Notes: generated by a model not told the origin, from the sequence alone. A stretch of 32,686 bases of DNA from CTSoil-075 sp964292325 (GCA_964292325.1 CAXYVG010000037.1:1-32686), one strand, 5' to 3'; positions 15,326-25,188 are shown, counted from the first letter of the stretch. Program-made: numbers and translations.

Positions 15326-16957
15326 ATGCTTACACCTTTTCAGATAGAATTTTTACAAAAACGTGGAATTGATGATACAAATCTAGAGTCTTTTGTCGAT
15401 GCAAATATTATTTCACTTGGTGAACCGACGATGATGAAAGGGATAGAGCAGGCTGGAGATTTGATTGAGAATGCAATTGCTAATCAAATGCGTATTTGTA
15501 TCGTTGGCGATTTTGATGCAGATGGCATTACATCAACATCAATATTATTGATGGCGTTAGTCGAGCTTGGTTCTATAAATATATCTTGGTATATTAATAG
15601 CCGTTTTGACTTAGGGTATGGTTTTCAAATTGGTACCCTTGATGAAATATTATCGGCAGGACCTGTGGATTTAATTATTACCGTTGATAATGGGATTACG
15701 TCTTTTGAAGCCGTTCAAAAAGCAAAAGAACTTGGAATTATGGTCATTATTACTGATCATCATGAGCCAAGTACAACGTTACCTGTAGCAGATGTAGTGA
15801 TTAACCCAAAGCAACTAGATTGTCCTTATCCCGACAAAAACTTAGCTGGGGTAGGTGTAGCGTTTAAGTTAATACAACATCTATTCCACCGCCGAGATTT
15901 AGATCGACGTCCTCTGCTTTATCTGGATTTAGTAGCGATTGGAACGGTTGCGGATGTAATGATATTACGCGGTGAAAATCGGGTGATTGTCAAAAATGGA
16001 TTAAAACTTATGAATTGGAAAAATGCTCGTCCAGGAATCAAAGCTATCAAGAAAATATTTAGTGTAAGCGGCGAGATTACAGCTTATCATTTGGGGTTTA
16101 TTTATGGACCTGCCTTAAATGCACAAGGAAGAATTGACGGAATTCCTAGTATGGCCATTGAACTTTTAACTACCAAAGATGCAGCGCGAGCTGAAAGCAT
16201 TGCGACTGATTTATTGGAGCTGAATCGGGAGCGTCAACAAATCACTCGGACGCAAGTGGAGCAAGCACTGACAACAATTGGCTTACCAACAAGTCGATTT
16301 ATTGTTTATTATGAGTCTGCATTACATGAAGGCATTGTCGGTTTGGTTGCAGGGCGTGTCAAGGAAAAATATAATGTTCCTACTCTCATTCTTACAGCAG
16401 ATAAAGAAGAGGGATTGGTCAAAGGATCTGCTAGATCCGTGCCAGGATTTGATATCAAGAAGCACTTGATTGACGATTGTAACGATCTATTAGTAAAAGG
16501 TGGTGGACACGCGATGGCAGCGGGTGTAACGCTGAAGATTGAAAAGATCAAAGAATTACAAGAGCGTTTAGAAAAGATTGCTGCAACCTATGAGGATGAA
16601 ATATTTCGGCCAGATAAGGGAATTGATTTTCTTTTTGATGCCGATCAGATTACGTTAGAATTGATTGATGAAATCCAAGAATTAGCACCATTTGGTGCTG
16701 GTTTTCCTGCACCTGTATTTCAAATCAAAGAGTTTGCGGTAGAAAAGAAATTGTATATGGGCACTGCCAAGCAACATGTAAAACTAGTGGATTCAAACGG
16801 GCTAGAGCTAGTTGCCTTTGGGCAGGCTGAGACATATCGCTTGAGTGGGGAACCTTTGGTGATTAGTCCGGTAGGGCGTCCGACAAAAAATGAATGGTTA
16901 GGAAAAACGGCTGTTCAATTTACGATTAAAGGTGAAAATTTAAATACATCTTTTTGA
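15326..16957 (+). CDS. recJ: Single-stranded-DNA-specific exonuclease RecJ
   Basis: The product is 543 aa, a DHH-family 5'-3' exonuclease on single-stranded DNA used in recombination and repair. Motifs are GDFDADGITST (Asp62, 64 and 66), ITVDNGIT, TDHHEPS (144-150), LVAIGTVADV, and the DHHA1 signature GGGHAMAAG. NAQGRI replaces the more usual NAAGRL. The C-terminal OB-like part is present (LAPFGAGFPAPVF). The N-terminus is some 15-20 residues shorter than many RecJ proteins, and an in-frame stop at 15293 excludes a longer start. No clear ribosome site precedes the ATG. The order recJ-apt-rel behind secDF is standard for Firmicutes. Confidence 0.93.
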   Translation: MLTPFQIEFLQKRGIDDTNLESFVDANIISLGEPTMMKGIEQAGDLIENAIANQMRICIVGDFDADGITSTSILLMALVELGSINISWYINSRFDLGYGFQIGTLDEILSAGPVDLIITVDNGITSFEAVQKAKELGIMVIITDHHEPSTTLPVADVVINPKQLDCPYPDKNLAGVGVAFKLIQHLFHRRDLDRRPLLYLDLVAIGTVADVMILRGENRVIVKNGLKLMNWKNARPGIKAIKKIFSVSGEITAYHLGFIYGPALNAQGRIDGIPSMAIELLTTKDAARAESIATDLLELNRERQQITRTQVEQALTTIGLPTSRFIVYYESALHEGIVGLVAGRVKEKYNVPTLILTADKEEGLVKGSARSVPGFDIKKHLIDDCNDLLVKGGGHAMAAGVTLKIEKIKELQERLEKIAATYEDEIFRPDKGIDFLFDADQITLELIDEIQELAPFGAGFPAPVFQIKEFAVEKKLYMGTAKQHVKLVDSNGLELVAFGQAETYRLSGEPLVISPVGRPTKNEWLGKTAVQFTIKGENLNTSF

Positions 16958-16992
16958 TTTAAACGTTTCGTTATATATAGGAGGTTTATTCG

Positions 16993-17505
16993 ATGGATTT
17001 TAATGAAAAAATTAGAGTGGTTGCTGATTTTCCAGAAAAAAATATAAGTTTTAAAGATATTACAACATTACTCAAAGAAGGGGATGCCTTTCACCAAGCT
17101 GTAGATGCATTGGCAGATCCTTATAGAGATAAAGGAATTGATATAGTAGTGGGGCCTGAAGCTCGCGGCTTTGTCCTTGGTGCGCCTGTGGCTTATACAT
17201 TGAGAGCCGGATTTGTTCCTGTACGCAAGCCAGGCAAATTACCTGGAGAAAAGTTATCATATCAGTATAGTTTAGAGTATGGAAAGAATACGCTTGAAAT
17301 GCATAAAGATGCGATTACTGCTGGACAAAAAGTTCTCATTGTTGATGATTTACTCGCTACTGGTGGTACGATACAAGCGACAGTTGATATGGTAGAGACT
17401 TTAGGTGGAGTGATTGTTGGTTTAGTTTTTTTGATCGAGCTATCCTATCTTGATGGACGCAAGAATTTGGCTAATTATAATGTTATGTCATTGTTAAAAT
17501 ATTAA
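16993..17505 (+). CDS. apt: Adenine phosphoribosyltransferase
   Basis: The product is 170 aa, normal length. It salvages adenine with PRPP to AMP in the cytoplasm. Landmarks are VADFPEKNISFKDITTLL at the N-terminus, GPEARGFVLGAPVAY, the flexible-loop region VRKPGKLPGE and the PRPP-binding motif VLIVDDLLATGGT. AGGAGG 11 nt before the ATG supports the start. It lies between recJ and rel, the common order. No purine riboswitch is visible upstream. Confidence 0.97.
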   Translation: MDFNEKIRVVADFPEKNISFKDITTLLKEGDAFHQAVDALADPYRDKGIDIVVGPEARGFVLGAPVAYTLRAGFVPVRKPGKLPGEKLSYQYSLEYGKNTLEMHKDAITAGQKVLIVDDLLATGGTIQATVDMVETLGGVIVGLVFLIELSYLDGRKNLANYNVMSLLKY

Positions 17506-17546
17506 GTAAATTTTATGTTACAAGATATTGTAGTGAGGTGTATCAT

Positions 17547-19745
17547 ATGGGTACTGAAATCAAAGTAAGCATTCAAGAAATTATAAGTAAAATACAATCA
17601 TATCAATATGATGCTCCAGTCGCAATGGTTGAGCAAGCATATGAACTTGCTCGTAATGCGCACAAAGGGCAGACAAGAGTTTCAGGTGAAGAATACATTC
17701 ATCATCCACTAGGTGTGGCAAAGATTTTGGCTGATTTACAAATTGATGCACTGACGATTAGTGCATCTCTATTGCATGATGTCGTAGAAGATACCCCTTT
17801 TTCTCTAGAAGAATTAGAAGAATTATTTGGTAAAGAAGTGACGATGTTAGTTGATGGTGTCACGAAGTTAAGTCGTATTGAATACAAATCAAAAGAAGAG
17901 CAGCAGTTAGAGAACTTTCGCAAAATGTTCTTGGCAATGGCCAAAGATATTCGTGTGGTTTTGATTAAATTAGCCGATCGTTTGCATAATATGCGTACGC
18001 TTAAATATATGCCTGAGCATAAACAACGCAGAATAGCCCAAGAAACCTTAGAAATATTTGCTCCGCTTGCACATCGGTTAGGGATTTCTAATATTAAATG
18101 GGAATTAGAAGATCTAGCTTTTCGTTATTTGGAACCGGAAAAATATTATGAATTAGTGGAAAAAGTAAAACAAAAACGCCGTGAACGAGAACAAATGATT
18201 AATGAAGCCGTGCGGATACTCGCCGAACGTTTAGGAGAAGTAAAAATTAGAGCGGATATACAGGGACGTCCCAAACATTTCTATAGTATCTACAAAAAGA
18301 TGCTAAAGGGTAATAAAGATCTTAGTGAAATTTATGATCTGTCTGCCGTTAGAATTTTGGTTGATACTGTGAAGGATTGTTATGGAGCATTAGGTGTTGT
18401 TCATACCTTATGGAAACCTTTACCACGACGCTTTAAAGATTTTATCGCGATGCCTAAGACTAATATGTATCAATCGTTACATACAACAGTGATTGGTACA
18501 GAGGGGTATCCATTAGAAATTCAAATTCGTACGATTGATATGCATCGTACATCTGAGTATGGTATTGCAGCTCATTGGCGATATAAAGAAGGAGCCAAGG
18601 GCGCAAATAAGGATTTTGATAAGAAACTCGCATGGCTTCGCCAATTATCAGAACAAGATTCTCGGGATCCCGGTGAATTTATGGAATCCATCAAAATGGA
18701 TATTTTTAATGATGAAGTATTTGTTTTCACGCCTAAAGGTGATGTAATCGACTTACCTTCAGGTTCCATTCCGATTGATTTTGCTTATCGGATTCATACT
18801 GATATAGGAAATCGTTGCGTAGGTGCACGGATTAATGGAAAAATAGTACCTCTGGAAACCAAATTGACAAATGGTGATATTGTCGACGTCATTACTAGCA
18901 AAAATGGAAATGGTCCTAGTCGGGATTGGCTTAATATTGTCGGCACGTCTGAGAGTAAAAATAAAATTCGTCAATGGTTTAAAAAGGAGAAGCGCGAAGA
19001 GAATATCATCAAAGGCCGCGAAGTTCTAGAACGTGAAAGTAAGAAGCTTGGATATGAATGGAAAGAATTAACAAAAGGCGAACGTTTATTAGAAGTCGGT
19101 AAAAAATTTAATATTCAAAATGAAGATGACTTAATGGCCGCTCTTGGTTATGGCGGAGTAACCATTAATGGTGTCATGATCAAATTGATTGAAGCATATA
19201 AAAAAGAGCTTCGTAGTGCTACGCCTCCCGATATTTCCAAATTATTAGCAAAATTTAAACCTCACAATAAGAAACATAAAGATGATCAAGGAATTTTAGT
19301 TGAAGGTGAAAATGGTGTGATGGTGAGGCTGGCCAAATGCTGTAATCCCGTACCTGGTGATGTGATTATTGGATATATTACGCGCGGTCGAGGGGTATCT
19401 GTGCATCGTGCCGATTGTAGTAATGTACTCATTAATCCTACAGAATATGGACGCATGATTGATGTATATTGGAATGTTGCAGTTGATAATTTATATCATG
19501 TGACGATTGAAGCTACAGGGAAAGACCGACCAGACTTCATTACAGACGTGATGCTAGTATTGTCGGAACATAAGATTAAAATTAGTTCATTAAATGCTAG
19601 AGTTGATAAAGATAATATGGCAGCGATTACGTTAACATTAGATGTTAGCAACTTAGAACAATTGGAATTTATTATGATTAAAATGCGGCGAGTGAAGAAT
19701 ATCTATAGTGTACATCGGGCAGCACCTAGTATAGGGGGAGCATGA
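17547..19745 (+). CDS. Bifunctional (p)ppGpp synthetase/hydrolase (Rel/SpoT family)
   Basis: The product (732 aa) is a long RelA/SpoT homologue controlling the stringent response at the ribosome. The N-terminal HD hydrolase is intact (LLHDVVEDT, His77-Asp78 and Glu81-Asp82). The synthetase domain has PRRFKDFIAMPKTNMYQSLH, carrying the RxKD motif of bifunctional enzymes rather than ExDD of RelA. It also has EIQIRTIDMHRTSEYGIAAHW. TGS follows (VFVFTPKGDVIDLPSGSIPIDFAY), then the ZFD/CC region with AKCCNPVPGD and a C-terminal ACT domain. GAGGTG at 17535-17540 directs the ATG at 17547 rather than GTG 17538. A dtd gene often follows rel in Firmicutes but is absent here. Confidence 0.96.
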   Translation: MGTEIKVSIQEIISKIQSYQYDAPVAMVEQAYELARNAHKGQTRVSGEEYIHHPLGVAKILADLQIDALTISASLLHDVVEDTPFSLEELEELFGKEVTMLVDGVTKLSRIEYKSKEEQQLENFRKMFLAMAKDIRVVLIKLADRLHNMRTLKYMPEHKQRRIAQETLEIFAPLAHRLGISNIKWELEDLAFRYLEPEKYYELVEKVKQKRREREQMINEAVRILAERLGEVKIRADIQGRPKHFYSIYKKMLKGNKDLSEIYDLSAVRILVDTVKDCYGALGVVHTLWKPLPRRFKDFIAMPKTNMYQSLHTTVIGTEGYPLEIQIRTIDMHRTSEYGIAAHWRYKEGAKGANKDFDKKLAWLRQLSEQDSRDPGEFMESIKMDIFNDEVFVFTPKGDVIDLPSGSIPIDFAYRIHTDIGNRCVGARINGKIVPLETKLTNGDIVDVITSKNGNGPSRDWLNIVGTSESKNKIRQWFKKEKREENIIKGREVLERESKKLGYEWKELTKGERLLEVGKKFNIQNEDDLMAALGYGGVTINGVMIKLIEAYKKELRSATPPDISKLLAKFKPHNKKHKDDQGILVEGENGVMVRLAKCCNPVPGDVIIGYITRGRGVSVHRADCSNVLINPTEYGRMIDVYWNVAVDNLYHVTIEATGKDRPDFITDVMLVLSEHKIKISSLNARVDKDNMAAITLTLDVSNLEQLEFIMIKMRRVKNIYSVHRAAPSIGGA

Positions 19746-19799
19746 AGAGGGAAAAATGAAATAAGGCAGTAAACCTATAAGTTAGAAGGGAAGGATAGT

Positions 19800-20420
19800 A
19801 TGAAGATTATAAAATTAGAAGTGGGGCAGCTTGGTGCCAATTGTTATATTGTGTATTGTGAAAAAACGATGCAAGGCGTGGTGATTGATCCAGGCGGGAA
19901 TGGAAAAGATATCATAGCGAGAATCAATCGTGATCAGATTCAGGTTGCTTATATTCTAAATACTCATGGGCATGCGGATCACATTGCGGCGAATGATGAA
20001 CTAAAAGAAGCCACTGGCGCTCCTGTGTGTATTCATAGTGCAGATGCAAATATGTTAATTAGTGCCCAAGGAAATTTATCGATGTATGTAGGGAGTCAGT
20101 TCACCTGTCAGCCGGCAGATCAATTGCTACAGGATGGTGATCATATTGTAGTTGGTGAAATTGATTTTGAGGTTCTACATACGCCGGGACATACACTCGG
20201 TGGAGTCTGTTTTAAAGCGAATCAGGTGGTATTTAGTGGCGATACATTATTTGCACAATCAGTTGGTCGGACAGATTTTCCTGGTGGCTCACATAGTCAA
20301 TTAGTAGATAGTATTACTAATAAATTATTAGTGCTAGCTGATGATATCTTAGTATTACCAGGGCATGGAGGCGCTACATCCATTGGTGAAGAACGTCATT
20401 CCAATTCATTTATTCAATAA
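19800..20420 (+). CDS. MBL-fold metallohydrolase, glyoxalase II-like (YcbL type)
   Basis: The product is 206 aa. It has the metallo-beta-lactamase motif THGHADHI (HxHxDH, about residues 56-61), later metal ligands in HTPGHTLGG, SGDTLFAQSVGRTDFPGG and a final LPGHGG. This is the single-domain form often called YcbL or GloB-like. The family hydrolyses thioesters such as S-lactoylglutathione, but the substrate in low-glutathione Firmicutes is unknown. AAGGGAAGGA precedes the ATG. It follows rel, as in many clostridia. Confidence 0.9.
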   Translation: MKIIKLEVGQLGANCYIVYCEKTMQGVVIDPGGNGKDIIARINRDQIQVAYILNTHGHADHIAANDELKEATGAPVCIHSADANMLISAQGNLSMYVGSQFTCQPADQLLQDGDHIVVGEIDFEVLHTPGHTLGGVCFKANQVVFSGDTLFAQSVGRTDFPGGSHSQLVDSITNKLLVLADDILVLPGHGGATSIGEERHSNSFIQ

Positions 20421-20447
20421 GGTTTACATAGATAGGGGGCTACCACC

Positions 20448-21491
20448 ATGTCGCTTACATCCTATGATACATGGTTGAAGGCAATACTTTTATTAGTAGC
20501 AGGTTATATTATCATTGCAGTCACACCAGTCTATTTGCCAGTCATTGTATCACTGATCATGGCATTTATTCTAAATCCGTTGGTCAATTATTTTTCTGGA
20601 CTACATTTTGGCTCCTCTATGTTTAAGATTAGTCGAGGTATTGCAGTATTATTATCATTTATATTTGCTATTATAGTCATTTTTGCAGTAGGTACTTTTG
20701 TTTTACTACCTTTTATACATGAATTTGATAAGCTGATTATTAATTTACCAGCATTGCTTTTGAGAATTCAGGATATGACGATGAATCTTGAACTATATAC
20801 GAATATGCTAGAGATGCCAAATAATGTGCATATGTTAATTCAACAAACTATAGCTAGTGCAGCATCATTCTCAGCTGATCTCGCTAGGCATATATTACGC
20901 GTGATATTGGGATTTGCATCAAGTTTGGTACAACTGGTAGTTGTACCTGTACTAACTTACTATTTTCTAAAAGATTGGTTGATTTTAAAAGAAAAGATCA
21001 TTCTAATGTTTGCCGTGAATTCTCGTAGAAGAGCACGACATGTCATTGAAGAAATGGCACTTGTCATTAGTGGTTATATTCGCGGACAAGTACTGATTAG
21101 TATTGTGATGGGGTGCATTGTATTTAGTGGCATGTATATATTAAAGGTAGATTATCCGTTGGTACTAGGTCTATTAGCAGCATGTACAGAAACAATCCCC
21201 ATTATTGGGCCCATTATTGGTTCGATACCTGCTATTATATTGGCGTATTTGATTGTGCCTTCCTTAGCCATCAAAGTCATTATGTTTTATATTATTGTTC
21301 ATCAGATTGAAAACCATATTATAGTACCGAATATTATGGGACATACGATTGATTTACATCCTGTATTCGTTATTATTAGTTTATTGATTGGTGGTCAATT
21401 GTTTGGTATTATTGGTATGATGATGGCTGTTCCAGTCGCAGCATTATTAAGAATTATAGTAAAATTGGTATGGAATACAAGTGAAAGATAG
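20448..21491 (+). CDS. AI-2E family transporter (UPF0118)
   Basis: The product (347 aa) has about seven to eight membrane helices: two early pairs, a central amphipathic region (about residues 95-145), then VVPVLTYYFLKDW, an IRGQVLISIVMG segment, LLAACTETIPIIGPIIGSIPAI and a final pair ending in GIIGMMMAVPVAALLR. These are the family hallmarks. Members have been proposed as AI-2 exporters or as sodium/proton antiporters; substrate cannot be told from sequence. AGGGGG 8 nt before the ATG. The fur-family gene starts 9 nt after its stop. Confidence 0.9.
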   Translation: MSLTSYDTWLKAILLLVAGYIIIAVTPVYLPVIVSLIMAFILNPLVNYFSGLHFGSSMFKISRGIAVLLSFIFAIIVIFAVGTFVLLPFIHEFDKLIINLPALLLRIQDMTMNLELYTNMLEMPNNVHMLIQQTIASAASFSADLARHILRVILGFASSLVQLVVVPVLTYYFLKDWLILKEKIILMFAVNSRRRARHVIEEMALVISGYIRGQVLISIVMGCIVFSGMYILKVDYPLVLGLLAACTETIPIIGPIIGSIPAIILAYLIVPSLAIKVIMFYIIVHQIENHIIVPNIMGHTIDLHPVFVIISLLIGGQLFGIIGMMMAVPVAALLRIIVKLVWNTSER

Positions 21492-21500
21492 GTGAGAATC

Positions 21501-21950
21501 ATGGCAATTGATATGAGTGATATTAGGCAAAAGTTCCAAGAAAAACAGTATAAATTAACGCCACAACGTCAAATTATATTGCAAACATTTGTTGAGCATC
21601 AAGAGAAACATTTAAGTGCTGAAGATGTACATACTCTTGTTCGTCAACATTCATCAGAAATTGGCCTTGCTACCGTATATCGAACACTAGAATTATTAAG
21701 TGAACTGGAAGTATTGCAAAAAATGGATTTTGGTGATGGACGTAGTCGATATGAAATCAACGAAAAAAATACACCACATCACCATCATCATCTGATTTGC
21801 ATTGCTTGTGGTAAAGTAAAAGAGTTTGAAGATGATTTATTAGAAACATTAGAAAATGTGATTTCTAAAAAAAGTAACTTTATGATTGTCGATCATCAGG
21901 TAAAATTTTATGGCTATTGCCAAGAGTGTAAAGGAAATCATCAGAAATAG
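21501..21950 (+). CDS. Fur-family metalloregulator
   Basis: The product is 149 aa. The winged helix has the recognition segment IGLATVYRTLELL (about 54-66). The dimer domain starts with a run of five His (PHHHHHLIC) and has two CxxC pairs, Cys100/103 and Cys140/143, the structural zinc site of Fur, PerR and Zur. The sequence does not by itself separate Fur from PerR or Zur. The start at ATG 21501 uses AGGTGAG that overlaps the end of the upstream gene. Co-transcription with the AI-2E gene is likely. I saw no clear Fur box in the short gap after it. Confidence 0.92.
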   Translation: MAIDMSDIRQKFQEKQYKLTPQRQIILQTFVEHQEKHLSAEDVHTLVRQHSSEIGLATVYRTLELLSELEVLQKMDFGDGRSRYEINEKNTPHHHHHLICIACGKVKEFEDDLLETLENVISKKSNFMIVDHQVKFYGYCQECKGNHQK

Positions 21951-21998
21951 ATAATAAATATTGGACGAATGCATAAAGAATACGATATAATGTATATC

Positions 21999-22027
21999 TT
22001 ACAGAAAAACGAAATTTGTGGTATTAT
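21999..22027 (+). promoter_or_regulatory. Candidate promoter of hisS-aspS
   Basis: TTACAG (21999-22004), 17 nt, TATTAT (22022-22027) preceded by TGG (extended -10). A second TATAAT lies at 21986-21991 with TTGGAC 19 nt before it. No T-box (AGGGTGG element) was seen in the 175-nt gap. Confidence 0.4.
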
Positions 22028-22125
22028 GTTGATAAATATGGATAAACGCCAACGATTTGCAATCCAAAATAATAATATTGGTGAGCTTTTTTCTAGAATT
22101 GTTGCAAATCATAAGGAGGAAAGTT

Positions 22126-23391
22126 ATGTTAATAACAGGTCCACGGGGAACGAAAGATATATTGCCTGAAGTGAGTAGTAATTGGCAATATTTTGAGAAA
22201 ACAGTGCGGGAGATTTGTAAGTTATATGGGTACAAAGAAATCCGCACTCCAGTTTTTGAACATACTGAATTATTTTTGCGCGGTATTGGTGAAACGACTG
22301 ATATTGTATCAAAAGAAATGTATACTTTTACTGATCGAGGAGAGCGTAGCCTGACTCTTAGACCGGAAAATACTGCTTCGGTAGTACGTGCTTTCCTTGA
22401 ACATAAGTTGTATGCTGAGAACTTACTTAATAAATTATTTTATATCGGCCCAATGTTTCGCTATGATCGTCCTCAGGCTGGTAGATATCGTCAATTTCAT
22501 CAATTTGGTGTAGAAGCATTAGGAGCAAAAGGACCAGCTGTTGATGCAGAAGTCATTATACTAGCCGTGCAGTTATTGGAACGCCTAGGTCTTGATGATT
22601 TGAATTTATATATTAATTCTGTTGGTTGTCCAGAATGCCGTCCTGTATATCGCGAGAAATTACAGGAATTTTTACGAGAAAAAACCGAACATTTATGTGG
22701 TGATTGTCAATCACGTTTTGATCGCAATCCGATGCGGATTCTGGATTGTAAAAATCCAAAATGTAACGAGGAATCAGAAGGTGCACCACATATCGTAGAT
22801 TGTTTATGCGATGATTGTAGCACACATTTTAACCATTTAAAATCATTATTAGAAGCTGCTGGTATAAAGTTTACACTCAATCCTCGTTTGGTTCGGGGTC
22901 TTGATTATTATACGAAAACTGCTTTTGAAATTCAGTATGCGCCTTTAGGTTCACAAAGTGCGGTATGCGGTGGTGGTCGTTATGATGGGTTGGTTGCAGA
23001 ATGTGGTGGACAATCGACACCAAGTATTGGCTTTGCAATTGGTATCGAGCGTATTTTATTAGCGCTAGAAAAACAAGGTTTATTACCAGAAGTAACAAAT
23101 GACATTGATATCTTTATTGCACCTATTGGTCAACAAGTACAAGGTATGGCATTTAGATTATTATGTGATTTACGTAAAAATGGTATCGTTGCGGATATGG
23201 ATTTTATGAATCGCAATATTAAAGGACAAATGAAGCAAGCGAATAAATGCTCTGCTCGTTTTGTGGCAATCATTGGTGATGATGAAGCTGTTCAACAAAA
23301 AGTCATGCTTAAAAATATGGAGTCAGGTGTGCAAGAATTAGTTGCGATTGAAGAAGTGCAAGAGAAGATACAAGTGAAGATGGAGGATTAA
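22126..23391 (+). CDS. hisS: Histidyl-tRNA synthetase
   Basis: The product (421 aa) is a class II synthetase. Start at ATG 22126 is fixed by AAGGAGGA 5-6 nt upstream and the usual N-terminus LITGPRGTKDILP; a longer frame upstream is not needed. Motif 2 is FRYDRPQAGRYRQFHQFG, the His-specific loop is LVRGLDYYTKTAFEI and motif 3 is SIGFAIGIERILLAL. It has the insertion with Cys pairs (CPECRP, CGDCQS, CDDC) found in many bacterial HisRS. The C-terminal anticodon-binding domain begins near 325. aspS begins 3 nt after its stop, the common Firmicutes pair. Confidence 0.97.
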   Translation: MLITGPRGTKDILPEVSSNWQYFEKTVREICKLYGYKEIRTPVFEHTELFLRGIGETTDIVSKEMYTFTDRGERSLTLRPENTASVVRAFLEHKLYAENLLNKLFYIGPMFRYDRPQAGRYRQFHQFGVEALGAKGPAVDAEVIILAVQLLERLGLDDLNLYINSVGCPECRPVYREKLQEFLREKTEHLCGDCQSRFDRNPMRILDCKNPKCNEESEGAPHIVDCLCDDCSTHFNHLKSLLEAAGIKFTLNPRLVRGLDYYTKTAFEIQYAPLGSQSAVCGGGRYDGLVAECGGQSTPSIGFAIGIERILLALEKQGLLPEVTNDIDIFIAPIGQQVQGMAFRLLCDLRKNGIVADMDFMNRNIKGQMKQANKCSARFVAIIGDDEAVQQKVMLKNMESGVQELVAIEEVQEKIQVKMED

Positions 23392-23394
23392 TGA

Positions 23395-25188
23395 ATGGAT
23401 ACAATGATAGGTTTAAAACGGACACATTCCTGTGAGGTATTAAATACAACGCATGTTGGGCAGCAAGTAGTACTATGTGGTTGGGTAGCAAAACGCCGAG
23501 ATCATGGTGGTTTGATTTTTCTTGATTTACGTGATCGTTCTGGTCTGGTGCAAGTAGTTTTTTCTCAAGAGGTTGATTCTGTTTCATTTAAAAAAGCCGA
23601 AGCGGTTCGTTCTGAATATGTACTAACAGTACAAGGAACCGTGAGATTAAGAGATGTAGCTACGATCAATCCTAATATGAAGACGGGTGAAATCGAGGTT
23701 AGCGGCACAGAACTTAGAATTTTGAATGCAGCGAAAACCCCTCCATTTTATATGCAGGACAATATTGAAATTGATGAAACCTTACGTTTAAAATATCGTT
23801 ATCTCGACTTACGTCGTCCAGAAATGCAACGAAATTTGATGCTACGTCATCGGGTTACCAAAACGATGCGCGATTTTTTTGATAATAATGGTTTTATGGA
23901 AATTGAGACGCCAATGCTAACGAAAAGTACTCCCGAAGGCGCTAGAGATTATTTGGTTCCAAGCCGTGTAAATCCTGGTAAATTTTACGCACTTCCTCAA
24001 TCTCCACAGATTTTTAAACAACTGTTAATGGTTGCAGGTATGGAACGTTATTTCCAGATCGTACGCTGTTTCCGTGATGAAGATTTGCGGGCCGATCGTC
24101 AACCAGAATTTACGCAACTTGATATTGAAATGTCCTTTATTGATCAGGAAGATATCTTAACTATGATGGAAAATATGACGAGTCAATTGTTTAAAGAAGC
24201 AATTGGTGCTGATATTGCTACACCGATGGCACGTATTACGTATGAGGATGCTATGAATCGTTATGGTTCTGACAAACCAGATACACGTTTTGATATGGAA
24301 CTGGTTGACTTGTCGGATGCTGTAAGAGGCTCTAATTTCAAAGTTTTTGAAACAGTGCTTGCTAATGGCGGACAAGTCAAGGGTATTAATGTAAAAGGTC
24401 ATGCGAATGCACCGCGTCGAGAACTTGATGGTTTGATTGAATATGTGTCAATTTATGGTGCCAAAGGGATGGCGTGGATTGCTTATACGGCAGAAGGTAC
24501 AAAATCAGCCATTACGAAATTCTTCTCCGAAGATTTATTGGATAATATCGCCAAGACTGCTAAGATTGAAGAAGGCGATTTACTGCTGATTGTTGCTGAC
24601 AAGCCAAGCATCGTAGCTCAGGCATTAGGAGCACTACGTTTAGAGATGGCACGTCGCTTGAATCTAATTGATGAAAATAAACTTTCTTTTCTCTGGGTTG
24701 TTGATTTTCCTATGTTTGAATATGATGAAGAAGAAAAACGTTGGAGCGCTATGCATCATATGTTTACAGCACCACGCGATGAAGATTTACAATATCTTGA
24801 GAGCGATCCTGGACGTATTAAAGCAAAAGCATATGATATGGTTCTTAATGGTACCGAAATTGGTGGCGGTAGTATTCGAATTTATAATCGGGCAGTGCAA
24901 GAAAGGGTATTTAATGCCATTGGTTTTTCAAAGGAAGAAGCAATCTCTAAATTTGGCTTTATGCTAGAGGCGTTTGAATATGGTACTCCTCCACATGGTG
25001 GTATGGCTTTCGGTTTAGATCGTCTGATTATGTTAATGGCAAAACGTTCTTCGATTCGCGATGTCATTGCGTTCCCTAAAACACAAAGTGCTACTGATAT
25101 CATGAGCCAAGCACCTTCAGAAGTTGCTACTAAGCAATTAAAAGAGTTGTCGATTAAAACGGCTGTCATTGCAAAAACAAAAGCATAA
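23395..25188 (+). CDS. aspS: Aspartyl-tRNA synthetase, probably non-discriminating
   Basis: The product is 597 aa, a bacterial-type class IIb enzyme. An N-terminal OB domain (GWVAKRRDHGGLIFLDLRDR) is followed by the catalytic core with TPEGARDYLVPSR, QSPQIFKQLLM, FRDEDLRADRQPEFTQLDIEMSF (motif 2), the GAD insertion and the motif 3 region PPHGGMAFGLDRL. His37 in RDHGG corresponds to the His linked to relaxed tRNA specificity (Pseudomonas type) where E. coli has Leu. It may therefore also charge tRNA-Asn for GatCAB amidation; that is inferred. GGAGG at 23382-23386 lies in the hisS end and serves ATG 23395. Confidence 0.97.
   Translation: MDTMIGLKRTHSCEVLNTTHVGQQVVLCGWVAKRRDHGGLIFLDLRDRSGLVQVVFSQEVDSVSFKKAEAVRSEYVLTVQGTVRLRDVATINPNMKTGEIEVSGTELRILNAAKTPPFYMQDNIEIDETLRLKYRYLDLRRPEMQRNLMLRHRVTKTMRDFFDNNGFMEIETPMLTKSTPEGARDYLVPSRVNPGKFYALPQSPQIFKQLLMVAGMERYFQIVRCFRDEDLRADRQPEFTQLDIEMSFIDQEDILTMMENMTSQLFKEAIGADIATPMARITYEDAMNRYGSDKPDTRFDMELVDLSDAVRGSNFKVFETVLANGGQVKGINVKGHANAPRRELDGLIEYVSIYGAKGMAWIAYTAEGTKSAITKFFSEDLLDNIAKTAKIEEGDLLLIVADKPSIVAQALGALRLEMARRLNLIDENKLSFLWVVDFPMFEYDEEEKRWSAMHHMFTAPRDEDLQYLESDPGRIKAKAYDMVLNGTEIGGGSIRIYNRAVQERVFNAIGFSKEEAISKFGFMLEAFEYGTPPHGGMAFGLDRLIMLMAKRSSIRDVIAFPKTQSATDIMSQAPSEVATKQLKELSIKTAVIAKTKA

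Noticed and set aside
21951..22125. T-box riboswitch upstream of hisS-aspS
   Set aside because: The conserved AGGGTGG-type antiterminator element and a terminator are both missing; only promoter-like sequences are seen.
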